From the NCBI GenBank assembly GCA_003615045.1, contig ML014127.1:62001-126000 (forward strand): a stretch of 64,000 nucleotides of DNA, written 5' to 3'. How positions within the stretch are numbered: position 1 is the first letter of the stretch; every line of letters begins with the position of its first letter. The stretch is from Caulochytrium protostelioides (taxonomy: Eukaryota; Chytridiomycota; Caulochytriomycetes; Caulochytriales; Caulochytriaceae). The notes under the pieces were generated by a model, which searched no databases, was not told the DNA's origin, and saw nothing but the letters and a program-made list of their open reading frames with translations. Shown here in pieces: positions 62,844 through 64,000 of the stretch. The translations under genes and the position numbers were made by a program.

Positions 62844-64000
62844 TTAGAGGCGCTCCAGGGTGGCGGTCAAGCCGGCGTCGTCAAACAGGTTCTTGGCGGC
62901 CGAGGCCGGCGCCGGCACAAACCCGCGCGCGGCCGCAAACTCGGCCAGGGCTCTCAAGCCCGCCGCGTCGGCCCGCAGCGCGCTCGCGGCTTGGTCGTAG
63001 AAGGTCGAGGGAACGCGCGTCGCCTCCGTGATCTGCGAGAGCAGCGCCACGAGCGCCGCGGCGGCGCCGTCGGCGCCCGAGCGCGCCTGCGCCGTCGCCT
63101 GCAGCAGCGCGGCGGTGCCCGCGTGCGAGGCGGCCGCCGCGGCCGGCGCCGTCGCCAGCTCGCGCGCCACCGCGTCGAGGTCGCCGAGCTGCGCGTACGC
63201 GCCGATGCGGGCGTCCGCCAGCGCCGCCTCCCAGTAGATGTGGGCGTGGGTCGAGAGCTCGAGCGTCGTCGTGGCGAGGGCTTCGGCGAGCGCCGGGTGG
63301 GCCGCCGGCGCCGCGGGCCGCGCCGACAGCGAGAGGATCTGGGTCCATGCCTGCAGGTACAGCGCATGGAGGGCGCCTTCGGAGGGGAAGGCGCCGCCGG
63401 CGGCAGCGGCGAGCTCGGACAGCGCGGGCAGCGTCATGCCCGTGCTCACGAGCGGCACGAGCCACGTGGCCAAGCAGTGGGTCTGGTCGGTGTTGAACAG
63501 CGTCGGGCTGCGGTGGATCGCCATGTCCTGGACCGTCGGGACCGCCAGGTCGGCGAGCTCCGGTGGCGGCGGCGTCAGGTCGACCTGCATCAGCGTGCGC
63601 GCCAGCCGGTTCCAGAGCAGGTACGCGCCCGTCGTCTCGCCGTGCTGGATGTACGCCCCCATCAAGGCCAGATGCGCCGGGTCCGCCGCGTCAAAGGTCT
63701 GCTGGTCGAAGCGTGGCCGCTTGTTGTACCAGCGGTTGGCGCGGCCCACGGGGTTCTTGGTCGCGCAGCTCCGCTGCAGCACCACCATACTCGCCACCGT
63801 CTCGGCGGTCGGCAGGATGCCCGTGCGACGCATGGTGACATAGAGCTCGAATGCTTGCGAGAGGGAGCGAGCGCTGGCATACGCGGTGAAGAGAGCACTG
63901 TGGATGGCGGACGCAGCAGCCGACGGCGTGGACGCGAGCGCGGGCTCGTCGGCCACGGCGAGGTTGAAGTACTTGCGGGTCTGCGGCACATCGCCGACGC
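62844..64000 (-). CDS. Probable PPR-like helical repeat protein, 5' end beyond window
   Basis: At least 385 aa. The frame is open through the right edge of the window (reading VGDVPQTRKYFNLAV at the edge), so the N-terminus is missing. Ala-rich helical pairs dominate. AIHSALFTAYASARSLSQAF followed by ELYVTMRRTGILPTAETVAS has the spacing and residues of a pentatricopeptide repeat, which suggests an organellar RNA-binding protein. LALMGAYIQHGETTGAYLLW may be another unit. Only one or two units are clear, so another alpha-solenoid is possible. Stop codon at 62844-62846 ahead of the ARP3 promoter. Confidence 0.6.
   Translation of the reverse strand, partial: VGDVPQTRKYFNLAVADEPALASTPSAAASAIHSALFTAYASARSLSQAFELYVTMRRTGILPTAETVASMVVLQRSCATKNPVGRANRWYNKRPRFDQQTFDAADPAHLALMGAYIQHGETTGAYLLWNRLARTLMQVDLTPPPPELADLAVPTVQDMAIHRSPTLFNTDQTHCLATWLVPLVSTGMTLPALSELAAAAGGAFPSEGALHALYLQAWTQILSLSARPAAPAAHPALAEALATTTLELSTHAHIYWEAALADARIGAYAQLGDLDAVARELATAPAAAAASHAGTAALLQATAQARSGADGAAAALVALLSQITEATRVPSTFYDQAASALRADAAGLRALAEFAAARGFVPAPASAAKNLFDDAGLTATLERL

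Overview
The window is a GC-rich stretch of nuclear DNA from a zoosporic (flagellated) fungus. Fungal identity rests on an Eaf7-type NuA4 subunit, a CAF120/SKG3-type PH-domain protein, a probable Clr2-like silencing protein and a yeast-type DRAP deaminase. A flagellum is implied by a clear CFAP58 gene, which non-flagellated fungi lack. Genes are dense. Most have no intron, and the five introns I could place (104 to 528 nt) use GTAAGY or GTAACG donors and AG acceptors. A chytrid-grade lineage with a compact GC-rich genome fits; the species is not determined.

Layout. 1-7 kb: RPN8 (5' part only), EAF7, DRAP deaminase (RIB2-like), THOC3/TEX1. 7.1-18.6 kb: a very long NBAS/Sec39 gene and a disordered protein with a Clr2-like C-terminal half. 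18.6-28.9 kb: a looser, less GC-rich block with an unrecognised secreted-type protein, a decayed Fanzor/TnpB-like nuclease gene (22.2-24.0 kb), a possible flagellar inner-tubule protein, two further truncated Fanzor pieces (26.2-26.9 kb) and a Gfo/Idh/MocA oxidoreductase. 28.9-44.9 kb: CFAP58, RAE1/GLE2, COX15, NOP15-like, an HSF-type transcription factor and cytochrome b5. 45.5-64 kb: VPS54, a very large CAF120/SKG3-like protein with a separate first exon, MCR1-type NADH-cytochrome b5 reductase, ARP3 (two exons) and the edge of a probable PPR-like protein.

Most genes are ordinary housekeeping genes: proteasome lid, mRNA export (THOC3, RAE1), Golgi-ER and endosome-Golgi tethering (NBAS, VPS54), haem A synthesis (COX15), cytochrome b5 electron transfer (the haem protein and an NADH reductase 15 kb apart), actin nucleation (ARP3) and chromatin (EAF7, Clr2-like). 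The accessory interest lies in 18.6-28.9 kb. It holds at least three remnants of eukaryotic RNA-guided nuclease (Fanzor) genes with recognisable RuvC-I and RuvC-III motifs. Next to them are a roughly 65-bp dispersed repeat and an orphan secreted protein with unusual base composition.

No rRNA, convincing tRNA or CRISPR array was found. Coordinates of exons come from reading splice signals and protein continuity by eye. Family calls come from recognised motifs, not from database searches.
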